Notes: generated by a model not told the origin, from the sequence alone. A stretch of DNA of 64,000 bases from Solibacillus ferritrahens (GCF_037027585.1 NZ_JAXCLE010000008.1:1-64000); one strand, 5' to 3'. Counted from the stretch's first letter, positions 42,958 to 52,667 are shown. A program made the numbers and translations.

Positions 42958-43428
42958 TTACCAACGGTAGTGAGCGAATGCTTTGTTCGCTTCTGCCATT
43001 TTGTGCATATCTTCACGTTTCTTAACTGAAGCACCTGTGTTGTTAGATGCATCTAAGATTTCGTTAGCTAAACGCTCTTCCATCGTTTTTTCTCCACGAA
43101 GACGAGCGTAGTTTACTAAATAACGTAAACCTAAAGTTGTACGACGTTCTGGACGAACTTCTACTGGTACTTGATAGTTAGAACCACCAACACGACGAGC
43201 ACGTACTTCAAGTACAGGCATTACGTTGTTTAATGCAGCTTCAAATACTTCTAAAGCATTTTGACCCGAACGCTCTTGAACTAATTCAAAAGCTCCGTAT
43301 AAAATCTTTTGAGAAGTACCTCTTTTACCATCAATCATCATTTTGTTGATTAAACGAGTTACTAGTTTTGAATTATAAATTGGATCTGGTAACACGTCAC
43401 GTTTGGAAACAGGACCTTTACGAGGCAT
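42958..43428 (-). CDS. rpsG: 30S ribosomal protein S7
   Basis: S7, 156 residues, opening MPRKGPVSKRDVLPDPIYNS. It nucleates the 30S head and touches E-site tRNA. Core segment YQVPVEVRPERRTTLGLRYL (20 residues) is diagnostic. It follows rpsL by 41 nt. Confidence 0.98.
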   Translation of the reverse strand: MPRKGPVSKRDVLPDPIYNSKLVTRLINKMMIDGKRGTSQKILYGAFELVQERSGQNALEVFEAALNNVMPVLEVRARRVGGSNYQVPVEVRPERRTTLGLRYLVNYARLRGEKTMEERLANEILDASNNTGASVKKREDMHKMAEANKAFAHYRW

Positions 43429-43469
43429 GTGTTTTCCTCCTTTCGAATCGTTGTTTATTTAAACTTAAA

Positions 43470-43889
43470 TTATTTTTTTTCTTTTGGACGTTTAGTACCG
43501 TATTTAGAACGAGATTGTAAACGACCGTTAACACCAGCTGTATCAAGTGCACCACGAACGATGTGGTAACGTACTCCAGCTAAGTCTTTTACGCGTCCGC
43601 CACGGATAAGAACTACACTGTGTTCTTGTAAGTTGTGACCTTCACCTGGGATATACGCAGTAACCTCAAGTTGGTTAGTTAAGCGTACACGAGCATATTT
43701 ACGTAAAGCCGAGTTCGGTTTACGTGGTGTCATTGTACCAACACGAGTACAAACTCCGCGTTTTTGAGGAGACTTAACGTCAGTTAAAGATTTTTTAAAT
43801 GAGTTATATCCTTTGTTTAACGCTGGAGATTTTGATTTCGTGTTTTTAGATTGACGAGGCTTACGTACTAATTGGTTAATTGTAGGCAT
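43470..43889 (-). CDS. rpsL: 30S ribosomal protein S12, with Arg56
   Basis: S12, 139 residues, in the decoding centre. The loop reads TMTPRKPNSALRKYARVRL, with Arg at residue 56 where B. subtilis has Lys56 (Lys43 in E. coli counting Met). Lys-to-Arg at this position is a well-known streptomycin-resistance change. The codon is CGT (43722-43724), three substitutions away from AAA, so it is not a recent single mutation. The second loop, RGGRVKDLAGVRYH, looks normal apart from Ala in place of the usual Pro after DL. Confidence 0.98.
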   Translation of the reverse strand: MPTINQLVRKPRQSKNTKSKSPALNKGYNSFKKSLTDVKSPQKRGVCTRVGTMTPRKPNSALRKYARVRLTNQLEVTAYIPGEGHNLQEHSVVLIRGGRVKDLAGVRYHIVRGALDTAGVNGRLQSRSKYGTKRPKEKK

Positions 43890-43989
43890 CGATTTGTCCT
43901 CCCTTCATTTTTTCCTTGTTTCAATACCACACATCCAGGTGGTTCATTTTTTGGGTAAAAACAAAGTCTTTGTGTATTTTACACAAAAA

Positions 43990-44241
43990 CTACATCGCAG
44001 TAATCGCAACAACTGCAGCTCCAACATGAATGCCGCAAGCTTTACCAAGTTCTTTTCTTGAATCGACGTAATAAACTGGTACACCGATTTCTTTCGCGAG
44101 AAGAATGGCCGGATCGGTAACCCACTTGTCTGCATCGACTGCGACAAAAAGAGCTGATACTTGTCCAGCATACATTGCTTTCACTGCTTGCTTTATACCT
44201 ATGATTGTTTTACTGGCCTGTTTTACTTGATCGTAAGACAT
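43990..44241 (-). CDS. rplGB: L7Ae-family kink-turn-binding protein (YbxF-like)
   Basis: An 83-residue single-domain L7Ae protein, opening MSYDQVKQASKTIIGIKQAV and with VDADKWVTDPAILLAKEIG-like core segments. B. subtilis YbxF binds kink-turn RNA and can associate with ribosomes. It lies between rpoC and rpsL as in other Bacilli. The 100-nt gap to rpsL holds only a weak ACCACC...GGTGGT-type stem. Confidence 0.9.
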   Translation of the reverse strand: MSYDQVKQASKTIIGIKQAVKAMYAGQVSALFVAVDADKWVTDPAILLAKEIGVPVYYVDSRKELGKACGIHVGAAVVAITAM

Positions 44242-44370
44242 TTACATATCCTCCTAAGTACAGACAGTTAACTATCAACCTTCAATATATTATCATTCCA
44301 AACTTATACTGTCAACCAATTTCTCATGAAAGAATATTGATTATTTGTTTGTTCGGGAATATTTATTAGA

Positions 44371-44402
44371 AAAACCCCGGCAGAGTGTGACCTCTACCGG
44401 AA
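44371..44402 (-). terminator. Terminator after rpoC
   Basis: The stem CCGG-AGAG/CTCT-CCGG with single unpaired bases (44377-44400) is followed by GGTTTTTC on the minus strand. Confidence 0.8.
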
Positions 44403-44420
44403 TCCATTGTTGATAGATTA

Positions 44421-47400
44421 TTATTCCGCTGTTACAACGTCAGCTGAACCTTCTTGATCCATGCGAATTTGACGGTAACGTTGCATACCAGTACCAGCCG
44501 GAACTAGCTTACCGATAATTACGTTTTCCTTCAGACCTAGAAGTTCATCACGTTTACCTTTAATTGCAGCATCCGTTAACACACGAGTTGTTTCTTGGAA
44601 TGATGCAGCAGATAAGAATGATTCTGTTTCAAGTGAAGCTTTTGTAATACCTAAAATGACTGGACGGCAAGTTGCTGGTGTTTTTCCGTTAAGAACGGCA
44701 TCAACATTCGCCTCAGAGAATTGGTGAATATCAAGCAGTGAACCTGGTAATAGCTCTGTATCACCTGCTTCAATTACACGCACTTTACGAAGCATTTGGC
44801 GAACCATTACTTCGATATGCTTGTCACCGATTTCTACCCCTTGCATACGGTATACTTTTTGTACTTCTTTTAATAGATATTCTTGAACTGTCGATACGTC
44901 TTTAACTTTTAGTAATTGTTTAGGATCGATCGAACCTTCTGATAATGTTTGACCTGCAATAATTGTATCGCCTTCAGCTACCTTTAGGCGTGCATTATAA
45001 GGTGCTTGATATTTACGTGTTTCCACGTCACCTTGGATCGTAATTTCTTTTAGACCTTCACGAATTTCTTCGATTTCGATAACTGTACCAGTAATTTCAG
45101 AAATCACTGCCTGACCTTTCGGGTTACGAGCTTCAAAAATCTCTTGGATACGTGGAAGACCTTGTGTAATATCGTTACCTGCTACCCCACCTGTATGGAA
45201 TGTACGCATTGTTAACTGTGTACCTGGTTCACCGATAGATTGAGCTGCGATAATACCTACCGCTTCACCAACTTCTACCTCTTCACCAGTAGCTAAGTTC
45301 ATACCGTAACATTTTTTACATACGCCATGTTTTGTATTACATGTGAATGCTGAACGGATTGTAATTTCTTCGATGTTTGCATCTTCAATTGCACGAGCAA
45401 CATCTTGTGTTACTAAACCATCACGCTCTACGATAACCGCTCCTGTTTCTGGGTGGCGAACTGTTTTCTTCACGTAACGACCAACAATACGTTCGTCTAA
45501 CGCTTCGATCATTTCATTACCTTCCATTAAAGAACCGATTAATAAACCGCGATCTGTGCCACAGTCGTCTTCACGAACGATAACATCTTGGGCTACGTCA
45601 ACTAAACGACGTGTTAAGTAACCTGAATCGGCAGTTTTTAGTGCTGTATCGGCAAGACCTTTACGCGCACCATGTGTAGAGATGAAGTATTCTAATACTG
45701 TTAAACCTTCACGGAATGAAGACTTGATTGGTAATTCGATAATTCGACCAGCCGGGTTGGCCATCAGACCACGCATACCTGCTAACTGAGTAAAGTTAGA
45801 TGCATTACCACGGGCACCAGAGTCAGACATCATGAAGATTGGGTTTGTTTTTTGTAAAGATTTCATCAGCTTACCTTGAATTTCATCTTTGGCAGCTGTC
45901 CATACGTTAATAACACGGTTATAACGCTCTTCCTCTGTGATTAGACCACGGCGGAATTGGATCATTACTTTATCTACTTTACTTTGTGCTTCTTCTAAAA
46001 TACCACCTTTATCAGGTAATACAACGATATCAGATACACCTACAGTAATACCTGCACGAGTAGAATATTTGAAACCTAAGTTTTTCATGCGGTCAAGCAT
46101 CTTAGAAGTTTCTGTAATGTGGAATTCTTTAAATACTTCAGCAATGACATTACCTAAGAATTTTTTGCGGAATGGATCTACTACAGGAACATTCGTAAAG
46201 TGCTTCGCCAATATAGCACGACGTTGCGCTTCGATTTGTTCTGCTTCAGATAAATCTGCATATCCTTCAGTTGCTTCTATTTCTTTTAGTAATTCTTCAT
46301 CAATTGTTAAATTTACGAAGTATTTCTCAGGCGTTTTTTGCTCTAAGTTAACTGAAGTTGGCTCATTAATATAAGGGAATGAGCTTGGTAAAATTTCATT
46401 GAAAATAACCTTACCTACAGTAGTTAATAAGAACATTTTATTTTGTTCTTCTGTAAATGTTGGGTTATTTAAAGAGCTCGCTTTAATCGCAATACGAGAA
46501 TGTAAATGTACATGACCATTTTGGTAGGCAATTAACACTTCGTTTGAATCAAAGAATACAGAGCCTTCACCACGAGCACCTTCACGCTCAAGTGTTAAGT
46601 AATAGTTACCTAATACCATATCTTGAGATGGTGTTACTACTGGTTTCCCGTCTTTCGGGTTAAGGATGTTTTGAGCTGCCAACATAAGTAAACGAGCTTC
46701 CGCTTGTGCTTCAGCTGATAGTGGAACGTGCACGGCCATTTGGTCACCATCGAAGTCAGCGTTGTAAGCTGTACATACTAATGGGTGAAGACGGATTGCA
46801 CGACCTTCTACTAATGTTGGTTCGAATGCTTGGATACCAAGACGGTGAAGCGTCGGTGCACGGTTAAGTAATACCGGATGCTCACGAATAACGTCTTCTA
46901 AAACGTCCCAAACTTCATTGTGTAAACGCTCAATTTTACGTTTTGCTGATTTAATGTTGTGTGCTAAGCCACGCTCAACTAGTTCTTTCATTACGAAAGG
47001 CTTGAATAATTCAATCGCCATTTCTTTTGGAAGACCACATTGATACATTTTTAAATTTGGACCTACTACGATAACCGAACGACCAGAATAGTCTACACGT
47101 TTACCAAGTAAGTTTTGACGGAAACGACCTTGTTTCCCTTTCAGCATGTGTGAAAGTGATTTTAAAGGACGGTTACCAGGACCTGTTACCGGACGACCAC
47201 GACGACCATTATCGATTAATGCGTCGACCGCTTCTTGTAACATACGTTTTTCGTTTTGAACTATGATGCTTGGTGCACCAAGGTCAAGTAAACGTTTTAA
47301 ACGGTTGTTACGGTTAATTACACGACGGTAAAGGTCATTTAAGTCAGAAGTGGCAAAACGACCACCATCTAATTGCACCATTGGACGAAGCTCTGGTGGA

Positions 47401-48101
47401 ATTACCGGTAGTACATCTAAAATCATCCACTCCGGTTTGTTGCCAGAGTTACGGAATGACTCTACTACTTCAAGACGTTTAATTGCACGTGTACGGCGTT
47501 GCCCTTGTGCAGATTTTAACTCTTCTTTTAAAACTTGTGTTTCGTCTTCTAAATCGATCTTCTCTAAAAGACGTTTAATCGCTTCAGCACCCATTGCCGC
47601 TTCGAACTCGTTACCATACTTTTCACGGTATGCACGATATTCTTTTTCGGAAAGTAAGTCTTTATAGCCTAGAGACGTTTGACCTGTCTCGATTACTACA
47701 TAAGAAGCGAAGTAAATTACTTCTTCCAGCGCACGTGGAGACATATCTAAAATAAGACCCATTCGGCTTGGAATACCTTTGAAGTACCAAATATGTGATA
47801 CTGGTGCAGCAAGCTCAATGTGACCTTGACGCTCACGACGAACTTTTGCACGTGTAACTTCTACTCCACAACGGTCACAAACGACACCTTTGTATCGTAC
47901 ACGCTTATATTTACCACAGTGACATTCCCAGTCTTTTGTTGGTCCAAAAATACGTTCGCAAAATAGACCATCTTTTTCCGGTTTTAATGTACGGTAGTTA
48001 ATTGTTTCTGGTTTTTTAACCTCTCCATATGACCAAGAACGGATCTTGTCAGGTGAAGCTAAACCAATTTTCATATATTCAAATTCATTAACATCGATCA
48101 A
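44421..48101 (-). CDS. rpoC: RNA polymerase beta' subunit
   Basis: Beta', 1226 residues. An N-terminal zinc site (CHCGKY and CDRCG, about 60-78), the catalytic NADFDGD loop near 450, the bridge-helix and trigger-loop region (TFHTGGVAG), and a second zinc site (CNTKHGVCKKC) are all visible. The start is TTG at 48101, well placed after AAAGGGAGG. A terminator-like hairpin and a possible promoter separate it from rpoB. Confidence 0.99.
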   Translation of the reverse strand: MIDVNEFEYMKIGLASPDKIRSWSYGEVKKPETINYRTLKPEKDGLFCERIFGPTKDWECHCGKYKRVRYKGVVCDRCGVEVTRAKVRRERQGHIELAAPVSHIWYFKGIPSRMGLILDMSPRALEEVIYFASYVVIETGQTSLGYKDLLSEKEYRAYREKYGNEFEAAMGAEAIKRLLEKIDLEDETQVLKEELKSAQGQRRTRAIKRLEVVESFRNSGNKPEWMILDVLPVIPPELRPMVQLDGGRFATSDLNDLYRRVINRNNRLKRLLDLGAPSIIVQNEKRMLQEAVDALIDNGRRGRPVTGPGNRPLKSLSHMLKGKQGRFRQNLLGKRVDYSGRSVIVVGPNLKMYQCGLPKEMAIELFKPFVMKELVERGLAHNIKSAKRKIERLHNEVWDVLEDVIREHPVLLNRAPTLHRLGIQAFEPTLVEGRAIRLHPLVCTAYNADFDGDQMAVHVPLSAEAQAEARLLMLAAQNILNPKDGKPVVTPSQDMVLGNYYLTLEREGARGEGSVFFDSNEVLIAYQNGHVHLHSRIAIKASSLNNPTFTEEQNKMFLLTTVGKVIFNEILPSSFPYINEPTSVNLEQKTPEKYFVNLTIDEELLKEIEATEGYADLSEAEQIEAQRRAILAKHFTNVPVVDPFRKKFLGNVIAEVFKEFHITETSKMLDRMKNLGFKYSTRAGITVGVSDIVVLPDKGGILEEAQSKVDKVMIQFRRGLITEEERYNRVINVWTAAKDEIQGKLMKSLQKTNPIFMMSDSGARGNASNFTQLAGMRGLMANPAGRIIELPIKSSFREGLTVLEYFISTHGARKGLADTALKTADSGYLTRRLVDVAQDVIVREDDCGTDRGLLIGSLMEGNEMIEALDERIVGRYVKKTVRHPETGAVIVERDGLVTQDVARAIEDANIEEITIRSAFTCNTKHGVCKKCYGMNLATGEEVEVGEAVGIIAAQSIGEPGTQLTMRTFHTGGVAGNDITQGLPRIQEIFEARNPKGQAVISEITGTVIEIEEIREGLKEITIQGDVETRKYQAPYNARLKVAEGDTIIAGQTLSEGSIDPKQLLKVKDVSTVQEYLLKEVQKVYRMQGVEIGDKHIEVMVRQMLRKVRVIEAGDTELLPGSLLDIHQFSEANVDAVLNGKTPATCRPVILGITKASLETESFLSAASFQETTRVLTDAAIKGKRDELLGLKENVIIGKLVPAGTGMQRYRQIRMDQEGSADVVTAE

Positions 48102-48141
48102 GGAGCCTACCTCCCTTTAGTTATAAGTCTTTCGTGACTTT

Positions 48142-48170
48142 ATTGTAGCTCTGCACTTACAAATTTTCAT
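48142..48170 (-). promoter_or_regulatory. Candidate promoter of rpoC
   Basis: ATGAAA (48165-48170), a 17-nt spacer and TACAAT (48142-48147) on the minus strand lie just downstream of the hairpin in the rpoB-rpoC gap. The -35 box is weak (4 of 6). Confidence 0.4.
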
Positions 48171-48211
48171 ATTAGGCCATAATGAAATTTGTATTTTCAA
48201 ATAGTTATAAG

Positions 48212-48242
48212 AAAAATCGGGCAGGGCATATACCTGCCCGAT
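48212..48242 (-). terminator. Terminator-like hairpin between rpoB and rpoC
   Basis: A perfect 10-bp GC-rich stem ATCGGGCAGG/CCTGCCCGAT (48216-48225, 48233-48242) with a 7-nt loop is followed by TTTTTC on the minus strand, 11 nt after the rpoB stop codon. It has all features of an intrinsic terminator. Confidence 0.75.
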
Positions 48243-48253
48243 TCAATTTGAAA

Positions 48254-51200
48254 TTATTCAAATGATTCTACTGGGTCTTCTTCTTTATCATCAGATGGGC
48301 GTCCAGCTTCTGAAGCTGGTGGAGCTACTTCTTCCTCATCGTCAAGGTCGCGTAATTCTACTTCCTCGTCATTGATTGTAAGCATCTTCACATCCATACC
48401 TAATGATTGAAGTTCTTTAATTAATACTTTGAATGACTCTGGTACACCTGGTTCTGGAACACTTTCACCTTTTACAATAGCTTCGTATGTTTTCACACGA
48501 CCTACAACGTCATCTGATTTTACAGTTAAAATCTCTTGTAACGTGTAAGCAGCACCGTATGCTTCAAGTGCCCAAACCTCCATCTCACCGAAGCGCTGAC
48601 CACCGAATTGTGCTTTACCACCAAGCGGCTGTTGCGTTACTAATGAGTAAGGTCCAGTTGAACGTGCATGAAGTTTATCGTCAACCATGTGCGCTAGTTT
48701 AATCATATACATGACACCAACAGAAACACGGTTATCGAATGGCTCACCTGAACGTCCATCATACAGAATTGTTTTACCATCACGGTTCATACCAGCTTCT
48801 TCCATAGTTTCCCAAACATCGGCTTCGTTGGCACCATCGAATACTGGTGACGCCATATGAATACCTAAGTAACGAGAAGCCATACCTAAGTGTAGCTCAA
48901 GTACTTGTCCGATGTTCATACGTGAAGGTACCCCTAGTGGGTTAAGCATGATATCTACTGGTGTTCCGTCCGGCATGAACGGCATATCCTCTTCCGGTAA
49001 GATACGTGAAATTACACCTTTGTTACCGTGACGTCCGGCCATTTTGTCACCAACGCGGATTTTACGTTTTTGAACAATATAAGCACGAACTAATTGGTTT
49101 ACACCTGGTGGTAATTCATCGCCGTCTTCACGGTTGAATACTTTTACATCTAAAATGATACCGCCAGCTCCGTGTGGAACACGTAGAGACGTATCACGTA
49201 CTTCACGGGCTTTTTCACCGAAGATAGCATGTAATAAACGCTCTTCCGCAGTTAACTCTGTAACTCCTTTAGGCGTAACTTTACCTACTAGAATATCACC
49301 ATCGCGAACTTCTGCACCTATACGGATAATTCCGCGGTCGTCCAAGTTACGAAGTGCATCTTCACCTACGTTTGGAATATCACGTGTGATTTCTTCAGGT
49401 CCAAGCTTTGTATCACGAGACTCTGATTCATATTCTTCAATATGAACAGAAGTATATACATCGTCTTTTACAAGGCGTTCGCTCATAATTACAGCATCCT
49501 CGTAGTTGAAGCCGTCCCATGTCATGAACGCAACAAGTACGTTTTGGCCAAGTGCTAATTCGCCTTTTTCCATTGAAGGACCATCAGCTAAAATATCACG
49601 AGGTTTTACACGGTCGCCAACTTTTACGATTGGGCGTTGGTTATAAGATGTACCTTGGTTAGAACGAATGAATTTTTGTAATTTATATTTAGTTAAGTCA
49701 CCCTTAACTTCTTTACCATCTACTAACTCAATACGACGTACATGAATTGAACGTGCTTCTACATGTTCTACAATACCGTCATATTTTGCTACAACAGCAG
49801 CGCCTGAATCACGCGCGTCTACGTGCTCCATACCTGTACCAACGAATGGTGCATTAGGATATAGTAATGGAACAGCTTGGCGTTGCATGTTCGCTCCCAT
49901 TAACGCACGGTTTGAGTCGTCGTTTTCTAAGAACGGGATACATGCTGTGGCAGCAGATACTACTTGTTTTGGTGATACATCCATATAGTCGATGCGATCT
50001 CTTGTAAATACTGTGTTATCGCCACGGAAACGTCCTACGACTTCTTCGTTAGCGAATGTACCATCATCATTTAAAATAGAGTTTGCTTGTGCAACTACAT
50101 AGTTGTCTTCTTCGTCAGCCGTTAAATAGTGGATTTCTTTCGTTACAGCACCTGTTTCCGGATCAACACGGCGGTAAGGTGTTTCGATAAATCCAAATTT
50201 GTTAACTTTTGCGAATGAAGATAAAGAGTTAATAAGACCAATGTTTGGCCCCTCTGGTGTTTCGATTGGACACATACGCCCGTAGTGAGAGTAGTGAACG
50301 TCTCGTACTTCCATACCTGCACGCTCACGAGTTAAACCACCCGGTCCTAATGCAGATAGACGACGTTTGTGCGTCAACTCTGCCAACGGGTTTGTTTGGT
50401 CCATGAACTGAGATAATTGAGAGCTACCAAAGAACTCTTTAATTGATGCAATAACCGGACGAATATTGATTAACTGTTGCGGTACGATTGCTGCTGTATC
50501 ATTAATTGACATACGCTCACGTACAACACGTTCCATACGAGATAAACCGATACGGAATTGGTTTTGTAATAACTCACCAACAGAACGTAAACGACGGTTA
50601 CCTAAATGGTCAATATCATCTGTGTTACCAACGTCATATAATAAATTGAAGAAGTATGATACAGAAGCCAATACATCAGCTGGTGTAATATTTTTAACTT
50701 CTTCATCTACATAAGCGTTTGAAATAACATTAATTTCTTTTTGTGCTTCATCATTTGGTGCAAAGATTTTAACCGATTGAATCGTAATGTCATCTTCCAA
50801 TACGCCACCAACTTGGTTTAACGTACGGAATCCTACACCACTTTCTAAATAAGGGATTAGCTTATCTAGATTACGACGGTCTAATAATGTACCTGCTTCA
50901 ACAATAATTTCCCCTGTATCAGGATCTACTAATGTTTCTGCAATCGTTTGGTTGAATAAACGATTTTTGATGTGAAGCTTTTTGTTCATTTTGTAACGAC
51001 CGACATTCGCTAAATCATAGCGTTTTGCATCAAAGAAGCGAGAATATAATAGATTCTTCGCAGATTCAACTGTCGGTGGTTCACCTGGACGTAAACGTTC
51101 ATAGATTTCAAGAAGCGCCTTTTCAGTACCTTCTGTGTTATCCTTTTCTAACGTGTTACGTAAGTACTCATTGTCACCAATGATATCTAAAATTTCTTGG

Positions 51201-51820
51201 TCCGAGCCGAAACCTAATGCACGTAAAAGTACCGTTACTGGTAATTTACGTGTACGATCGATACGTACATAGACAACGTCTTTTGCATCTGTTTCATATT
51301 CTAGCCATGCACCACGGTTAGGAATAACTGTTGCGCCAAAGCCTTTTTTACCGTTTTTATCCGTTTTTTCGTGGAAGTATACACTTGGAGAACGAACTAA
51401 CTGAGACACGATAACACGCTCAGCACCATTAATAATAAATGTGCCTGTTTCTGTCATTAACGGGAAATCACCCATAAAGACATCTTGCTCTTTAACTTCG
51501 TTTGTTTCTTTGTTGTGCAAACGTACTTTCACGCGCAGTGGCGCAGCATAAGTAACGTCACGTTCTTTACATTCGTCCACTTCATACTTAGGTTCACCTA
51601 AAGTATAGTCAACGAATTCTAATGAAAGATTACCTGTAAAATCCTCGATTGGAGAAATGTCGTGGAACATCTCGCGCAACCCTTCTTCAAGGAACCACTC
51701 ATAAGATGCTGTTTGGATTTCGATTAAATTCGGAAGTTCCAGCACCTCACTAATACGCGCAAAGCTTCTACGCTGGCGGTGTTGTCCGTACTGAACTAGT
51801 TGACCTGTCAACTCATTCAC
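48254..51820 (-). CDS. rpoB: RNA polymerase beta subunit
   Basis: Beta, 1188 residues, opening MNELTGQLVQYGQHRQRRSF. The rifampicin cluster reads SQLSQFMDQTNPLAELTHKR followed by RLSALGPGG, the sensitive wild-type sequence. The active-site region EDAVIMSERL and the acidic C-terminus (DLDDEEEVAPP...) are present. It is preceded by a long leader with overlapping promoters. Confidence 0.99.
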   Translation of the reverse strand: MNELTGQLVQYGQHRQRRSFARISEVLELPNLIEIQTASYEWFLEEGLREMFHDISPIEDFTGNLSLEFVDYTLGEPKYEVDECKERDVTYAAPLRVKVRLHNKETNEVKEQDVFMGDFPLMTETGTFIINGAERVIVSQLVRSPSVYFHEKTDKNGKKGFGATVIPNRGAWLEYETDAKDVVYVRIDRTRKLPVTVLLRALGFGSDQEILDIIGDNEYLRNTLEKDNTEGTEKALLEIYERLRPGEPPTVESAKNLLYSRFFDAKRYDLANVGRYKMNKKLHIKNRLFNQTIAETLVDPDTGEIIVEAGTLLDRRNLDKLIPYLESGVGFRTLNQVGGVLEDDITIQSVKIFAPNDEAQKEINVISNAYVDEEVKNITPADVLASVSYFFNLLYDVGNTDDIDHLGNRRLRSVGELLQNQFRIGLSRMERVVRERMSINDTAAIVPQQLINIRPVIASIKEFFGSSQLSQFMDQTNPLAELTHKRRLSALGPGGLTRERAGMEVRDVHYSHYGRMCPIETPEGPNIGLINSLSSFAKVNKFGFIETPYRRVDPETGAVTKEIHYLTADEEDNYVVAQANSILNDDGTFANEEVVGRFRGDNTVFTRDRIDYMDVSPKQVVSAATACIPFLENDDSNRALMGANMQRQAVPLLYPNAPFVGTGMEHVDARDSGAAVVAKYDGIVEHVEARSIHVRRIELVDGKEVKGDLTKYKLQKFIRSNQGTSYNQRPIVKVGDRVKPRDILADGPSMEKGELALGQNVLVAFMTWDGFNYEDAVIMSERLVKDDVYTSVHIEEYESESRDTKLGPEEITRDIPNVGEDALRNLDDRGIIRIGAEVRDGDILVGKVTPKGVTELTAEERLLHAIFGEKAREVRDTSLRVPHGAGGIILDVKVFNREDGDELPPGVNQLVRAYIVQKRKIRVGDKMAGRHGNKGVISRILPEEDMPFMPDGTPVDIMLNPLGVPSRMNIGQVLELHLGMASRYLGIHMASPVFDGANEADVWETMEEAGMNRDGKTILYDGRSGEPFDNRVSVGVMYMIKLAHMVDDKLHARSTGPYSLVTQQPLGGKAQFGGQRFGEMEVWALEAYGAAYTLQEILTVKSDDVVGRVKTYEAIVKGESVPEPGVPESFKVLIKELQSLGMDVKMLTINDEEVELRDLDDEEEVAPPASEAGRPSDDKEEDPVESFE

Positions 51821-51887
51821 CCCTCAATAAAGCGATAATAGGTCTTTGCAAAAACATACAAATGGTGTATGATTTCGAAAGACAAAA

Positions 51888-51936
51888 AGAAAACGAGACT
51901 TTTTTAAAACCTCATTTTCGGTTAAACTTAACTTAT
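51888..51936 (-). promoter_or_regulatory. Possible attenuator hairpin in the rpoB leader
   Basis: On the minus strand GAAAATGAGG pairs with TCTCGTTTTC (wobbles included), followed by a T-rich run (TTTTTGTCTTT). About 50 nt upstream, ATGCAAAA and TTTTGCAT form another stem (51970-52010). Both lie between the promoter and rpoB. Confidence 0.4.
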
Positions 51937-52011
51937 TCTTAGCAAGTATACCCGTAAATTTGATTAAATAATGCAAAAGGGCATACTACCTCAAAATAAT
52001 AATTTTGCATT

Positions 52012-52045
52012 TTATTATGTTATCACACTCAATTTGTCAAGTCAA
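52012..52045 (-). promoter_or_regulatory. Two overlapping promoters of rpoB
   Basis: TTGACTTGACA provides two -35 boxes offset by 5 nt. TTGACT (52040-52045) pairs with TAACAT (52017-52022), and TTGACA (52035-52040) pairs with TAATAA (52012-52017), each with a 17-nt spacer, on the minus strand. They lie about 195 nt before rpoB. Confidence 0.7.
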
Positions 52046-52064
52046 TATTTGATATAGATCTTAC

Positions 52065-52667
52065 TTATTTTTTTGCACGAATGATCCAATATCCTTTTTT
52101 CTTCTCAACAACATCTACTTCTGAAAACATTTCTTCTAAATGGCTCATTGTCGATGGAGCACCTTGCTTCTTCTGAATAACAATCCATAGCTCACCATTC
52201 TCCACAAGCAGCTCATATGCGCGGTCATAAAACTTAAAAACCGTTTCTTTTCCTGCACGGATTGGTGGATTTGTTAATACTGCCGCTACTTTTGAATTAG
52301 TATTTACAGCATCCAATCCATCACTTTCAAAAATACGTACATTTTGAACCCCGTTAAGTTGGGCATTTTTTTGAGACAAACTAACTGCACGCGAATTAAT
52401 ATCCATCATGAATACTTCACGGTCAAGTTTGTTTTTTGCAATCGACAATCCGATCGGTCCATAGCCACAGCCTACATCAAGTAAAACACCTTCAACTTCA
52501 GGCATTTCAAAAGCATCGATTAGCACACGGGAACCAAAATCTACTTCGCTTTTACTGAATACACCCGTATCCGTTTCGAATGTAAATATATTGCCTAATA
52601 AAGTGAATTTCCATTGGCGTGGTTTACTTTCAGATTGAGGCTTATTTGAATAATAATGTTCAGACAT
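52065..52667 (-). CDS. RsmC-like class I methyltransferase (YbxB)
   Basis: A 200-residue SAM-dependent methyltransferase with motif I LLDVGCGYGPIGLS (about 61-74) and the catalytic NPPIRAG (about 131-137), the pattern of the RsmC/RlmG group that methylates guanine N2 in rRNA. It has only the single catalytic domain. It corresponds to B. subtilis ybxB, which lies between rplL and rpoB. It follows the rplL terminator and may depend on read-through. Confidence 0.88.
   Translation of the reverse strand: MSEHYYSNKPQSESKPRQWKFTLLGNIFTFETDTGVFSKSEVDFGSRVLIDAFEMPEVEGVLLDVGCGYGPIGLSIAKNKLDREVFMMDINSRAVSLSQKNAQLNGVQNVRIFESDGLDAVNTNSKVAAVLTNPPIRAGKETVFKFYDRAYELLVENGELWIVIQKKQGAPSTMSHLEEMFSEVDVVEKKKGYWIIRAKK

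Noticed and set aside
43890..43989. Terminator or leader structure between the L7Ae-like gene and rpsL
   Set aside because: Only short stems (TTTGTGT/ACACAAA and ACCACC/GGTGGT type) are present, with no T-run in a suitable place.
45937..46374. Open frame of 145 codons on the plus strand within rpoC
   Set aside because: It lies wholly antisense to a confidently identified essential gene, has no ribosome site and its composition mirrors rpoC codon bias.
50400..50900. Possible rifampicin-resistance alleles in rpoB
   Set aside because: The cluster (SQFMDQTN, THKRR, LSALGP) is the sensitive wild-type sequence.
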